A stretch of DNA of 64,000 nt from Thuidium tamariscinum. Lineage: Eukaryota > Streptophyta > Bryopsida > Hypnales > Thuidiaceae. The DNA lies in NCBI GenBank assembly GCA_947034885.2, contig OX344754.2:13596501-13660500 (forward strand), given 5' to 3'. Below are positions 11,935 to 24,965 of this stretch, piece after piece; the stretch's first letter is position 1; each line of letters starts with the position of its first letter. A program made the position numbers and the translations under genes. A model generated the notes under the pieces. The model made no database searches and was not told where the DNA came from. It saw only the letters and a program-made list of their open reading frames with translations.

Positions 11935-14900
11935 TAAGTTGGCAGGCACTTAGTTGGCCGGGGGGAGCTCTCCATTGCAACAAGACCAGTGGGATCACTT
12001 CACCTCAACATGGAAGTGACCCAAGGGATGGGTCATCAATTTGAGTGTCATGGCTGTCAGCTCTCAAAGTCAAGGACAACAACCGACAGGAACTTTGCTT
12101 AACTTCGTTGGAGTGAAATCACCCATCCTGATGAAATGAGTGATCTCAACCATGGAACTGACCTCACTGGGCTCACAACTTGCACAAATCACGGAGGGAG
12201 GGAAAGCAACACAAGGCGCTATATTACCTTACCTTGCACTGGAGTCATCAAATCACTTGAAGTTCAGAACACTCACAAACTTAGGTAGCCTAACTTAGTG
12301 TGTAATTTAGTTTAACTTGTCAAATCACAACCATCGGACTCATTTCATTTCCATTCCATCCAAATACAACTCAACTCAATCCAATTTGTAGGAAATGATG
12401 ACTCCGACTTGGGGGTGGCTTCGAAATCACTCATAGCCAATTAGATGTAAAGAAGGTAATACATAATTGTAGATTTTTGTTTTATTATATATACTTACAA
12501 AGTTCACACCTATATATGGGTGTGTTCATAAAAATTTCTCAAGACTAATTTGACAAGTATGTTCTATTTAAACTCACGTGGAAAGCCATAGCTGTAGTTC
12601 AAATTGTCCACGTTGAATATAAGCCTTCTACTTTCAAATTCAAATGTATTGCATGACATCAAAAAAATATCTATTAAAATAGAGGTTGTAATAATTGAAA
12701 GTGAGAAAAGTAAATTTCACAAATAGATGTAGTACATCATATCTCATTAAAGTTTTCCATCATTATTTTCACACAACAATAAGCAATCAACTTAGATCAT
12801 CTATTTCTTGAACAACACTAATCAATCAACATCAACCAATCATCACTTGTATAACAATAATCAATCAATTTTATTGTGACTAGTTTGGCATTGAATACAT
12901 TTACTAAATACCTCCAATAGACAAGTTTGGTTGAAATTATTGAATGTATTTATCCCCAAAGATTTATGACTATTGTGTCACATAGTCTAAATATTTTGTT
13001 TTAAATATGGCTCCTTCTAAACTATCAAATACAAGGTTTTAGCATATAGTTTGAACAATGAGAAATCTATTTAGTTTATTTTTCTATGGTATAATACAAT
13101 TGTGTTAATAGTGATTGTACAAAGCTATTAAATATAAAATTTAATTATGCATTTATTCAACTTTGATATTTGCATAAGAAGTAAAGCAAAATATATTTTA
13201 ATAGATTGGTTGTAGCCTTTCAATTCCAAATTTACAGCTAATGTCAATGCCCCCCCATTGGTATTGGATTTTTTTTATTCCGTCTTGTAACTAAAGAATT
13301 AAATTGAATGAAACAAACTAAGTATGAAATTCAACATGGCTTCATTTGTTTCAATTTCACACATGTCCATCATTAGAAATCCTGAACATTTTGTACAATT
13401 TAATTTCAAAGAACATTGTTCTTCATTTTTTCTCTATGTGCTCAAGATTGGAAATTTTTGACAATTTTTGTCAAATATGTCATTCCAATCATTTAGGGTT
13501 TCATGACCAAACTACTTTTCCTACAACTAGATTACATTAGTTTCAATCCTAAGAGTTTATTAAGATTTTCAATGGTGTTAAAAAATAAATTCATGATTGC
13601 ATCATTATTTTTACACTTTCTTGTTGAAGTCTCTATATTTTGTCACCACATGCTTATATATTATTAAAGTCATTCAAATTGTACAAATAATCTTGTGAAT
13701 TTGACAAACTAACTTTAAACCTTGAAGAGACTTTCCTATAGTTTTGAGGGGTGTAAGATGCATTTTTTTTAATACAATGTTGTATTTGAATGGAAAAATA
13801 AGCTTAAACTCTAACTATGTAATTGGTAGTATGTAGTTGATTTAAAATTTCAAGCTTGTTTTTGTATAGGAAGTTAGGTTATTTTGATGTTTTAATATTT
13901 CTTATAGACAATTTGAAAATTAACTATTGGAAGCTTTTACTTTTTATTAAACAAGGTAAATATTTGATTTTTGAGAGGCACATATGTACCATTTGTAAGA
14001 AAATAAATCTTTCTAGTTTCACTTTAATTTACAACTTTAAGCACACTTTTCCATTTTCACTTGATTTGAGACCAAAAAAAGGGATATATATTTGTTTTTT
14101 TTGACAATGGTTCAAATAAAAAATGAAAATTACTTTCATGATTTTTAGTTCTTTTATACTTTCAAAAAGATATATGTATTTGTATATATATGTATAAATT
14201 TATTTTCTTAATTCAAAAAATTAGACTAGTAGTGGTTGGTATATTGCACACATAAATATTTGCACAACCAAATAGTCCCCTAGAACCCTAAAAAAACATC
14301 TATTGTTGCATTTCAATAATTGCAAAATAGACTATTCAATGAATTTCATAGTTTTTGATTTGAACTTAAGTTTTTTGAAAGTGCATTTTAGGCTGCAATC
14401 AATTGTGTCACCTTCAATTCTTTTAAAACTCTAGTATATGCAAATTTTTAAAACAATGTGCTAAAAATAAGATGTATACATTTCTCTTCTTATAATCTCA
14501 CAATAACTCTTAAGCAATTTAACACTAAAAAATTAGTATTCTTACTAATAAAATAGCTCTCCAAACACTTATACAATTAGATTTTGAAAAAACAAACAAT
14601 TAGCTTCATTGGGAATAACTATAAGCTTATGTTTTTTTTAATAGAAAAAAGACACTTCAAAAAGTGTAGGCATTTAGGGATTAAAATGATTTTTTCAATA
14701 AATTCATAAAGTATAAAGTATAGGCGTTCATTTTATGTTAAACTCACGGGGTTTTGTGATAAGGTTTAGAGATTAAAGTATTAGGTCAAAATTTTTTAAT
14801 TGAGGTATTATTGTCTTTTTTTTGTTTTAAAATGCTAAAAATATGGATTATAGAAGATATTTTAAAGTATAATTTGGCAATTTGTAACCCCTTTTTCTAA

Positions 14901-14936
14901 ATTTGGATTCAAGCCCAAATAATTCCCATTAGATGT
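11935..14936. other. intergenic DNA, no gene seen
   Basis: 11935-12420 is moderately GC-rich without a sustained plausible frame. From 12420 the sequence is AT-rich with many stops. No RNA gene or repeat was recognised here. Confidence 0.5.
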
Positions 14937-15178
14937 TTTTTGAGGGTTTAGAAGACTATTTTAGGCTTATTCCCAATGCTGAGAATAGTCAAAATTTTAA
15001 GAAAAAATTCAAAAATTCAAAATTCAAAATTTTTTTTTAAATTAATTTTTAATTTTTTAAATATTATTATTTGACGTGGCAGTCTCTCGACCACGTTAGA
15101 TTGCTTACATGGCAGTTCCCACAACGTTCCCATAGTCGATAACTTGTAGTCTTCTGAATCATAGAAAAACATCTAATG
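14937..15178 (+). mobile_element. CATTAGA-family MITE, copy 1
   Basis: A 242-bp element with inverted ends: the left starts CATTAGATGTTTTTTGAGGG and the right, read in reverse, starts CATTAGATGTTTTTCTATGA. Both ends carry AGAAGACTA a little further in. The interior holds GGCAGTCTCTCGACCACGT near 15077, which is shared with the copies at 56.4 and 58.7 kb. It has no coding capacity. I could not define a target-site duplication. Confidence 0.75.
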
Positions 15179-17720
15179 ACTTTTTAAATTTGAACTCGGT
15201 AATAAAATGAAGTTAACCTTTAACATTTTTTGTCCAATAGATCACTTCACTACCTAAGTTTGTAGGATGGAATACATTTTTTCATCCAATTTGTTTTTTG
15301 AAGTTGCTTGAGTGTAATTTCAATGAAAAATATTGTAAATTACCTCATTACATTATTATTGACTATTTTAAAAAAGATGTTTGGTATAATGCCAATCATT
15401 TTTGTAGTTGTTTTGGCCATTTTTTTAATCATTTATTCTTTATGTGAAGATTAGTAATAAGAATTGTATTTTTTGAATTTGAATTCAACTAATGAAATGA
15501 AGCTTATCAAGTACAATTTCTACTCCAATTGGAAAATTTGAAAAACTCATAAATTTCAACATTTTACAGTGATACCAACTTTAGCCCTATACCTATGAAT
15601 TGTTGATTATTTAATTTTATTGAGATAAAGTATACATCATGATGTTATATAAACTATAATGTTATACATGATTATCTTATACAATATAGCTATAATATAA
15701 ATTTATAATAAAAATTTCAAAATTTTAGAGTATATTTTTTATTTAATATTTTTTTTTCAATTTTTTTCTAAATAAATTCAAAGTAATCTAAAAATTTTAC
15801 AATTAGTAGTAGACAAATGAATTCATCTTTGAAAAATAAATATAAAATTTTTAAATTCATATCTAATTGCAAAATGGCAACAAACAAAGTAATGGGTAGA
15901 CCAAGTTTACAATTACTTATCATGCTGGAGCCATCTTTTAAGGATCAACTAAATTTATTTTTTATTCCAATTTGAAATTTTGAATTTTTATAAAATTAAA
16001 GTACATATAACTATTTAAATTTTAGGGCCACGTGAGATAGATTTAATCCACATTAAAAATTAATTTTCTAATTATAAAATGACAAAAAAAATTTGGAATT
16101 TCACCACAATATTCTACACTATAATGCATATCTATGGTAAAATTTAAAGTTATTGAAAGAAATTTGTTATTCCATCTTTGAAAAACAAAATTGAACATGC
16201 AAAGCAAAGATTAGTAATAATGTTTACATGGTCATATTCTTTGCTTTTTCAAGTTAATTTTGAAAGACTGTTGGGGATACAAAACATCCTTTCAATGATT
16301 TCATTTAAGTCTATGTTATGACTTTTACTAAAGTCTATAGGATGTGGAAATTTTTTTCTTCATCCAAAGTGCTTTTGGACATTGCTTATGTACATTTTGT
16401 AGGAATGATATTGTAAATTCCCTCATGAAAATATGATTGATTTTTCTAAAAAAGAAGATGTTAAATTCATTAATCCCCTTTTAGTAGTAAGTTTTGATCA
16501 TTTCTTGCTATTTATTCTTGATGTGAAATTTAGCCATGAATATGATAGTTTTTGGATTTGAGTCCAAACAATGATATGAAGCTTGTTAAGTGCAATTCCC
16601 ACTCAAATAGGAAAATTTGAAAAATTCATATATTTCAATATTTAATAGCAATACATTTGTGGTATGTTGAGATTTTAATATTGGAGTATATAATAATTCT
16701 TGTAGTTGATATAAATCTTTGTCATTTTTTCTCAAACAAAATCTCAAAATTCCGAAATTTTTTCCAAATTTTGAAAATTTTATGGCTTATAGTAGATATG
16801 TGATATTTTATTTGAAAAATAAAAATATATATTTTTAATTCATATTTGGTTGCAAAATGGCAACAAATAGAGTGATGGACACTCAAAGACTTGTCTATTA
16901 GATTAATATTGGGATGTTAGAGGAACTACCATCTTTCAATGGTTAAACTAGAAATGCTAGATGAGCTTAAATGTTTCTTTTGGTAGAGAAGATTTTCTCG
17001 TAATAAGGCATGCAAGAAGGACCTTATGTAGATACCCAAGAATTTACTAAGATTTAAGACATGTGTGATATAAATTACAAAAAATGTTTGTCTAATAAAG
17101 TAGATTAGCCTATTATCACCTTGATTTGCAATCTCAATATCTCCCAACCCAAAGTTAGACGAGCACATATTTCTTAGAAGTATGCATTTGTTTCACAAAT
17201 CAAATCCATATAGAAATATAATTTTCCAATTAGAATTCTAATTTCTAAGAATTTCTCAAGTAGTTGACTTTAAGAATACAAAATCATTTATAATTAGAGT
17301 AATAAACATCCTAAAAACAACATATAATCACCATTCTAAAAACTTAAGTGTTCATTAATCAAGGATTGACACGTTACCAAAGTTGAATATAATGCACTAA
17401 AATTGACAAAAGGTAAATGGATTTGGATGAATTTTAAAGTGAAGATGGGGCTATAAGTTAAATGGAAGAATAGGTATATAGAGAAGATACAATAGTCTAC
17501 CTTATATTCTAACAACTCCTCTTTCCTTATTCTTAATTTGGATTTGAGCCATATAAATGATCTATTGGAATTCAAATTCAATTTATGAAATGAAGCCTAT
17601 TGACTCTAGTTTCTATTCAAATTAGAAAAATTCTAAGATTCCTCAAATTGAACATTTTATTGTTTGTTGACCATTGGGCCTAATACCATAGTCAATTAGT
17701 TACCTATTTACAATTGAATA
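15179..17720 (+). repeat. diverged tandem repeat, about three units
   Basis: Segments starting near 15230, 16290 and 17500 share an ordered series of similar phrases: a block around GATATTGTAAATTNCCTCAT (first two units), then AATGAAATGAAGC, then a run resembling CTCAAATAGGAAAATTTGAA followed by TTCAACATTTTA. The units are roughly 1.1-1.2 kb apart in the same orientation and strongly diverged, the third being partial. I see no coding. A second short tandem duplication of about 43 bp (CTAAACTTTTTGTTT and flanks) lies at about 17719-17802. Confidence 0.5.
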
Positions 17721-17864
17721 TAAACTTTTTGTTTGAACCATTCTATTCTTCACTCTAATTGAATCTAAACTTTTTGTTTATACCATTTTATTCTTCACTC
17801 TAATACTCCTATAGGAAAATAATTAAGTTTCAAGCTAATTTTACAATAGACATAAATTTTCTTC

Positions 17865-19900
17865 CAATTTTTATTTACATTGTTACATTGTAGGAATTTT
17901 GCAATTTTGGCTATTGTCAATTTCAATTTGGAAGAAACTAATTGGGTTAGAAATTGATCTTGCCAAAAACAAGCCGGTACTTTAATCCTTTACTTCCTAA
18001 AAATTCATCATTTTAAGTTGTAGATTTTGATTGAGCATATTATAAAAAGGATAATTTAAATGAATTATTTTATTATATCTTTAGCTTAAATAAAGAACAT
18101 TGCATGTATTAGTTCAATAAATGATTATTGAAATAAATTTAAAAATCTTCAAATAAACTCTTCAAAATTGCTCAAAAAACATGAGGCCCAATTCGGGCTT
18201 CTTAGGAAATAAAGGGTTAAGTAATTGGGAGGTGCAACCGGTGACCATTGGAAACAAAAGCCAGATCTATTTTAGTGGAAGGAGGGCATTGACTGGAGGA
18301 TCTCCCGAACACGCTGGAACAGAATGTGACTGAAGCTCTGACCTCCCGCTGTCCTTTGCAGTAGTTCTGTGCACTCCCCTGAGGTGGCTGGCGGAAGTTA
18401 ACCGAGAGCCTCCCTTCGTGAGGGAGGGAGGCGATCGGCACGCAGGCGGGCTTGTCAGGGACTTCTTGCAATTCTCACGGGCCCGTCGGTGGGGGCTGCC
18501 TGCTCTTCTCGCTCCCCAGTAGCTTAAGCTTAACTGAGTTCAGCGTAGTTGGTGCTGGTGCTGGCGCGGGCTTCAGATGTTTCTGATGTGTCGCGCTTGC
18601 TGCTGCCGCTCTTAAGATGACGTCCGCCTCGGCCGAGGATGCGCGCTGCGCTCAGATCTTCGCGGCACCCAATTGGACGCCTCTCTCATTGTCATTTTTC
18701 TGCTCCGCTTGCAATTGACGATTAGGGAAACGCGCTGGCTCGGTCCCAGCTTTTGCATTGCCGCCACGGAGGACCTCTCTACCTCTTGGGCACGGCTGTA
18801 GGCTGATCGGGGCTTGCCATGGCCAAAGAGGAAGCTGCCACCACTCTCAGCGAGGTATTGTTGTGTGAATGAAATGCTCCCCTGCTTCTTCTCAGACGTG
18901 CACTAACGGTGTTGTGAAGTTCTGGAAGCTCTGTGTCGAAAAATGGGGGAGCAATTGTTGAAAACTCGTAGCACGCTGTGACCATTCGTCTGGGCTGTCT
19001 TTTTTGTGTTGTGGTCAGCCCCCTCTGGACTCGAAGGTGAAGCAGGCGCGCGAGGCGTTGGTGGGGATGGGGTTACCCTTGGAGTCGGTGGAGCAGGCTG
19101 TACAGAAAATTCACGGTGCGTAACAATTAGATGCTTTGATTTCGTTTTTTGGATTTCGAACGTCGTTTGAAGTGTTTACCCGCCTTGAGGTGTCCAGAAC
19201 TCTCAGAATGATCTGTTTTGCAGAATTTGGGGGTGACCTCAATGCTACAGCATCTTACGCCCTTGGCCTTAGCACTCCTCAAGCGGAGTGTATTGAAGAA
19301 CACCTTTCCGATGTAAGCGCCCGCCCTTTGGCTTGCTTTTCTACCAACCTTAGTCCAGCTCATTAGAGGTCATGTGACTAGGAGTTGTTCTTGACATTTT
19401 CCTCGTGTTTGTGATTGTATTCATATGCAGGATATGATTTCAAGTGACGAGGAAGCTGGGGAGGAGTCCAAAGAGAAGTGGATCCGGCCTCCAAGTCCCC
19501 AAGTGCAAACAGCATCAGAGGAAGGGTGGGTGGATCCCATCTGCAGGATCTTTCAGAATCCTCCTGCACCAGAAAACCTAGCGACATCATCGGTCCCAGC
19601 AGTGATCGTGAATTCCGTGGTGACTGTGGGAGCCGAGGCTGGTTGTTCGAGGCAGTGCTCTCTGGAGAATGCCACCAATGGAGAGATTGAAGCTGAAGGT
19701 CCTCCGAAACCTCCAGTTCATCTTCAACCGTTTCAACGGCGAGAGCGAGAGACGTTTTTCTTGGACATGGGGTTCCCGTTCGACCTTGTGCAGCGTGCCC
19801 TTCGTCACCATGGTATGTGCTTTCCTTCACAATGTAACCTTCTTTGTTTTCTTTGAATTCTCCTTAGCTGTATGGCATGTTTGAAGTCTTGTCACAGGAA
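17865..19900 (+). repeat. left member of a direct segmental duplication (DRM 5' part)
   Basis: The sequence from about 17865 to about 19900 is repeated in the same orientation from about 61970 to the window end, 44.1 kb downstream. The block includes 0.95 kb of upstream DNA, the 5' leader and exons 1-4 of the DRM gene. The left boundary is sharp, at the phrase AATTTTTATTTACATT. The right boundary cannot be set because the second copy runs off the window. Confidence 0.9.
18181..18818 (+). promoter_or_regulatory. promoter and 5' leader of the DRM gene, with an upstream ORF
   Basis: An abrupt GC-rich stretch precedes the DRM start codon. It contains an upstream ATG at 18617 that opens a 33-codon frame ending at 18718, out of frame with the main start at 18819. 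The upstream ORF could limit translation of the methyltransferase. In the duplicate copy near 62736 an 8-base insertion shifts this frame, so it is not conserved there. No clear TATA box was found. Confidence 0.45.
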
Positions 19901-22900
19901 CCTTATTGATTCTTAGTGGATCTTGCAGGTTTAGAAGCGGATGATTCTATTTTGCTGCAGTTCTTAATAGACTACAGCAAAGAGAATAGTGCTGCTCCAA
20001 GAGCTCCAAGAGCTCAACCCAACATAGATGCGGAAGCTGAAAATGAAGACAGTGATTCTGATGAAGATTTGAGGTTGTCAGTACGCCAGCTTGTTGCAGA
20101 GCGATCTATGAAGACTTCCGGTAAGAGCTACCAGTTACCAGAGGATAAGGACAGCGATTCTGATTCCGAGAATCAAGCAGAGATTCCATCGGATTTTGCC
20201 CAACCATCCCCTTTATGCAGCCGGGAAATTCCACAGAATGGAGGTTACAAGGCTGCCATGCAGAGCTTAGGCTTCCCACTTCCTTTGATAGAGAGAGCTG
20301 TCCAAGAACTGGGACAAGGGGTAGAGTATGACATGCTTCTAGAGTATCTGCTCTACCTGTCCGCCCAGCCCGACCTTGAAGCGTCTACATCCAGATGCAG
20401 AGAGGACAACACACTGGAGAAGCTCACGAGAGAGTTTCAGTTCCCTACTATGGCTGTTGAGAAAGCCATGGGCATTTGTAGTGAGAATTTTTTCTGCCTT
20501 GTGACTTTGGCATCTTCATTTTGCTTCTATAATGAAACCTCGAAAATGTTAGTTCAATGCCTTTTCTTGCTTGCTCTTGACGCTGTTTGAAAATTCACAA
20601 GCATTTGGAGCGTTTCTGATATTTTCTTGTTGAGGGTTGCAGAGACCCCGTTGTGGAATGCATCCCCCGAGCAGATCATTGACGTGGTTGATTTTCTTGC
20701 TGCTCACATGGAAGACCTACTTGAGGTATTTAATTATATTCTGAAAGTAATTGCACCATTACTTCAATTTTAGTCGGTTCTCTCTCAAAAGCTAAGTTTT
20801 TCGAAATGTTTCTAGTGTGCGTACTACTCTGACAGTTCTCATTTCGTGATTTGCAGGAAGATCCCTTTGGAGGGAAAAGCAATCTTCCCGATTCCGATGA
20901 CAGCGGTACTGAAGAAGAAGAAGATGACTTTTTGGATTGGGGAGAAGAAGGCCTTTCTTGGAAGCAGGAAGGAGGGGGGAAGAGCGGTAAGCGAAAACTT
21001 GACGAGAGGGGTAAGGAACCAGCTCACAGTGGCTGGCCCGGGCGTCCAAAGGGAGCTGTCAGTGGTGGTCGATTGAAGAAGTCAACAAGTGTATCCAAGT
21101 AAGCTCTTTGTGTTAGGATGCTGTTCTTTTTTAGGGTTTTGTTGCATTATCATTTATGTTAACTTGGGTTCACTAGCTAACATTTAATGTGGGTGGAATG
21201 TCAGGGCTAAAGTTTCAGTATCTCCAGCCTCGACTGAAATCAACAAGCAACGAGGAGCTATTGGATTTGGACTTCCTGGCCATCCAGTTGTGAAGCAACG
21301 GCATTTGAAAGAAGATGTGAAAGGAGCTCCCTTCTTCTATTTTGAGAATGTAGCAGGGATGCCGGTGGGCGAGTGGAAGAGAATTCAAATGCATCTATTT
21401 GACATTGAGGCTGAGTTTGTAGATGCGATGCACTTCTCAGCATGCCGGCGATCTCGGGGATACATCCACAACCTCCCGATAGAAGGAAGGAAGAAACTAA
21501 TCAAAGATCCTCCGATGACTATCATGGATCTCATGCCGCAGACAAAGCCGTTTTGGCCAGAGTGGGACAAGAGAACGAAACTGAACTGCATCAACACAGT
21601 GAGAGCATCGGAGTTTTTATCGAAGAGGCTCGGCATTGTTGATGGAACCGGGTACTTCCTTTTGATATGTTTGTAATTCTGTCTTTTGCATAGTTTGAAT
21701 GAGTGCTAGGTGTGCATGTTATTTAAATTTGATCTCCATCATTGTTCATACAGCTTCTGAAGATTATTCAAAAACAACAGCTGATTCCTTTTGATAATGG
21801 TTGTTCATAGTGGAATTGTTTCTAATCAGAGACTTGTGTATGGATTGCTATGACTTCCACCTTTGACTGCTTTGTTGGGGGTATGCTTCTAGAATAGCCA
21901 CGATGATGATCCAAAGTTTATATGGTGGCAATTGCGATACTTGTGATAGGACTCAGAAACTGCAGCTTAGCATTGAGGAGCAAAAGAATTATCTGAAATG
22001 GTGCTGCAAGCTGAACCTTGTGTGGACTTCCCCGAACATCCCCAGTCCTGTCGAGGCAGATGAGATTGAGGTAAAAGCTACACTTTCTGTGCATTATTGT
22101 GGGCTGCACCCTGTTTTATATTTTGATGTTGCTATTGCTTGTTATGTATTTTTGATTGTCTTGAGGACTAATTATACATGTCTAATACACTCGATCAATA
22201 TTTTGTTTTCCAATTTGTTAGCAATTATGCAGAAAAATATACATGCCTACCTCATATTTGTGATTTGGAAAATGTGACATTAATTGTATTGATTAGAATT
22301 AAGTTCAGTGTGCAAAAGTGGTTCTGAATTTGACCTTGATACCTTAGAAGTGGAGGTAATTTGTTTCAGGACTCTGTGATATGGAAAATGTGACGTTAAT
22401 TGTATTAATTTGAATTAAGTTCAGTGTGCAAAAGTGGTTCTGAATTTGACCTTGATATCTTAGAAGTGGAGGTAATTTGTTTCAGGACTCTGGTCGAACT
22501 ATGGCTCTAGGTCGAACTATGGTAATCTGTTTCAGTTCAACCTGTTTTAACTCTGAGAGGTTGAGTGGTGCCACTTGAAACTGATATTTCGGTTGGGTTG
22601 TGTGTGGATGATGCAGGCAATGTTGGGGTTCGATAAAGATCACTCCAGGCACTGTTTCAGCCATACAGCACGGTACAAAGCGTTGGGGAATAGCTTTTCT
22701 GTGTTCACGGTTGGTTATCATTTTTCAGTTTTGAAGCCCTTGTATCCGAAGGGGATCAAGGTGTTGTCATTGTTTTCAGGGATTGGAGGTGCCGAAGTAG
22801 CGCTTCACAAGGTGGGGATCACTCTCAATGTAGTGGTGAGCGTTGAGATTGAAGAAGGTGCTCGCCGCTGCTTGCAGACATGGTGGGCTTTGACCAAACA

Positions 22901-23150
22901 GAGAGGCCATCTGGACTTGGAGTACCATGATGTGAGACAACTCACAAGAGATGTCCTCACCAACCTCGTAGAGAAGTATCGCGGCTTCGATTTCATTGTT
23001 GGTGGGAGCCCATGCAACAATTTCACTGGTAACAACCGTCACACACGCATTGGTCTTGATGGTGAACACTCTACTATGTTTTTTGAGTTCTCACGTATTG
23101 TTGCGACCGTCCGTGAGCTCACCATCAAGTTACCAGAAAATCAGCGGTGA
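18819..23150 (+). CDS. DRM2: DRM-type de novo DNA (cytosine-5) methyltransferase with UBA domains
   Basis: Plant enzyme of RNA-directed DNA methylation, acting in the nucleus. I read ten exons: 18819-18854, 19019-19115, 19224-19312, 19431-19812, 19929-20480, 20643-20725, 20857-21098, 21205-21651, 21893-22070 and 22617-23150. They join in frame to 879 residues. Four UBA-like stretches follow each other at about 18-74, 180-222, 308-347 and 363-413 (for example MGFPFDLVQRAL), then an acidic region near 430. The permuted catalytic domain spans about 534-870, with YIHNLPIEGR, RTKLNCI, KALGNSF, the AdoMet loop LSLFSGIGGAE (752-762) and last the catalytic VGGSPCNN with Cys835. This is the DRM order, with the C-terminal motifs first. 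Arabidopsis DRM2 is shorter (626 residues) with fewer UBAs. The start ATG has good context (GCCATGG). The gene looks intact. DRM versus DRM1/DRM3 subtype cannot be settled here, but the catalytic Cys argues against a DRM3-like inactive form. Confidence 0.93.
22264..22495 (+). repeat. 116-bp tandem duplication in DRM intron 9
   Basis: Two adjacent copies, period 116 bases, both containing TTCAGTGTGCAAAAGTGGTT and differing at only a few positions. They lie wholly within the intron between exons 9 and 10, so the protein is unaffected. The high similarity suggests a recent event. Confidence 0.8.
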
Positions 23151-24923
23151 TGAGACATCAACACGGATAGCCAGAGAGGTTGATGTAATTGAACAATTGT
23201 AAAGTATTGCGATTATCTGCAATGACATTCTACAGCATTTTTTGATATTGGATTTTGAATCTTCCTTGCCAAGTTTGAGAGTCAAGAAAAATGGTGCATG
23301 GTGATGTATGATCACTGCTTTGGATAGTCAAAAGGCAATGTATTGTTAATGTTCTGAGATTCTGAAGGTTTTACAAAGTCGTGTTTTCAGATTCTTGTGT
23401 GAAATTCTTCCTGTGATTTGCCACTTTTTGTTCAAATGTTTTGATATCGATTTGCAGCCAAAGCTCATTGACTTGGAAGTTTTGGAGCTTGTCTGATGTG
23501 TTTTTGCTGATCTATTCCCAAGTATTTGTGCCAAATGGTTCTAACTGGATGTGGTGGTCTGAGCTGGGGTGGTACCTCCCAGGTTTGTGAAGCCTTGTGA
23601 CATTTTTGTGGGGGCCTTTGTGGCTATTCAGGAACATTTTAACGTCTGGATATTCATGATCTACTCGTTTTCATCTTGATATTTACGAAATCTTCTCTGG
23701 GAAACATGTACAGATTAAAAAAAGTAAAGGCTTGCAGAAATTCTTTGGAGTTTGTGTGTGAATTGTGTGCTTGTGTTGATGGTTGGTGTGACTTTGGATG
23801 CTCTTCGCATGGTGCATGCACCGCAGTTGTCGTCGGAGCAAGGGCAGGTGATAACAGGCTGTGAGGTGCTGGTCACTTTCAGGAAGTCATTCTGGTCTCA
23901 AGCTAATTAGACAATGAGATCTCAAATTAGTAACTTGTGCACTGTGCAACTGTTTTTTAATTTTTTACGTAGAAGGAAAAACAGTTCGCCACTGTTGTCC
24001 TCTCGATTGATGGCAGTTAGCATTGTGTAGGAACTTGCTCATAAGGTATCATATGTCCACCCAAGAAATATGTAGCGATGACACAAGATGTATAGGTCGG
24101 GTATAGAAAGCTTACAAACTTTTTTTGCAGTGAGACTTCAGCCAACAGTCTACGAATTCAGGAGCTGTAGCTTGCTTAATAATTGGTCAATTTCATCATC
24201 ATCCACAAACTTCAAGAAGTTGTAGCTTCCTCAGAAATTGTTCGATTTTAAAATCACAAATTGTGTTGGAATCGCACATAAGAGTACTACATAATTTGAC
24301 AATGTACTCAAAAGAGGCAACATGCCATGCCCGTCGCCATTAGCAACCCCCCATACGCACTTCACGCTTTAAACACCAGTGGCCGTAGATGTGAGAACTG
24401 AGAAAATGGGTTTCCCATTCCCAGGACCGTCATCTGCAAGAAGAGGGGAATTCATGGACCGTTGATGGTGCCGTCGATAGAATGGATAGTGGCCCTCAAA
24501 AATCAGGGTTGGCATTCGTCATTGCAGCGCAGAGTTGTTGGGTGCAAATTTTCGGTTGGAACGCAGAGTCTAGGCGGACGGAGGTTATCTCTGTACGTGC
24601 TTGACGACAATGAGTTGTCTCCAATTGCTCTGCAGCAAGTTAGGCTGAAGAAAGATTGGACTCCTCAATTCCTCACAACATGTCATGTCATGTACAATTA
24701 ATTGGGCCATCACATAGGAACACAAGGTGGCCATCAACTGCAGTTGTCCACTCACACATGTGGACTTCCCTTGTGCAAATTTGTCTAATCAGGAAGGGCA
24801 ACTTAGGGGGGGACTGTCCACTCAGGACAACTCAATGGAGGCCATCAAACCCCTCTCATGAAGTGGGATGAGCAGGCTGGACTTTAACCCAGGGCAAAAC
24901 GCTGAATTTTTTAATTTTTTGCA

Positions 24924-24965
<42 letters not shown>

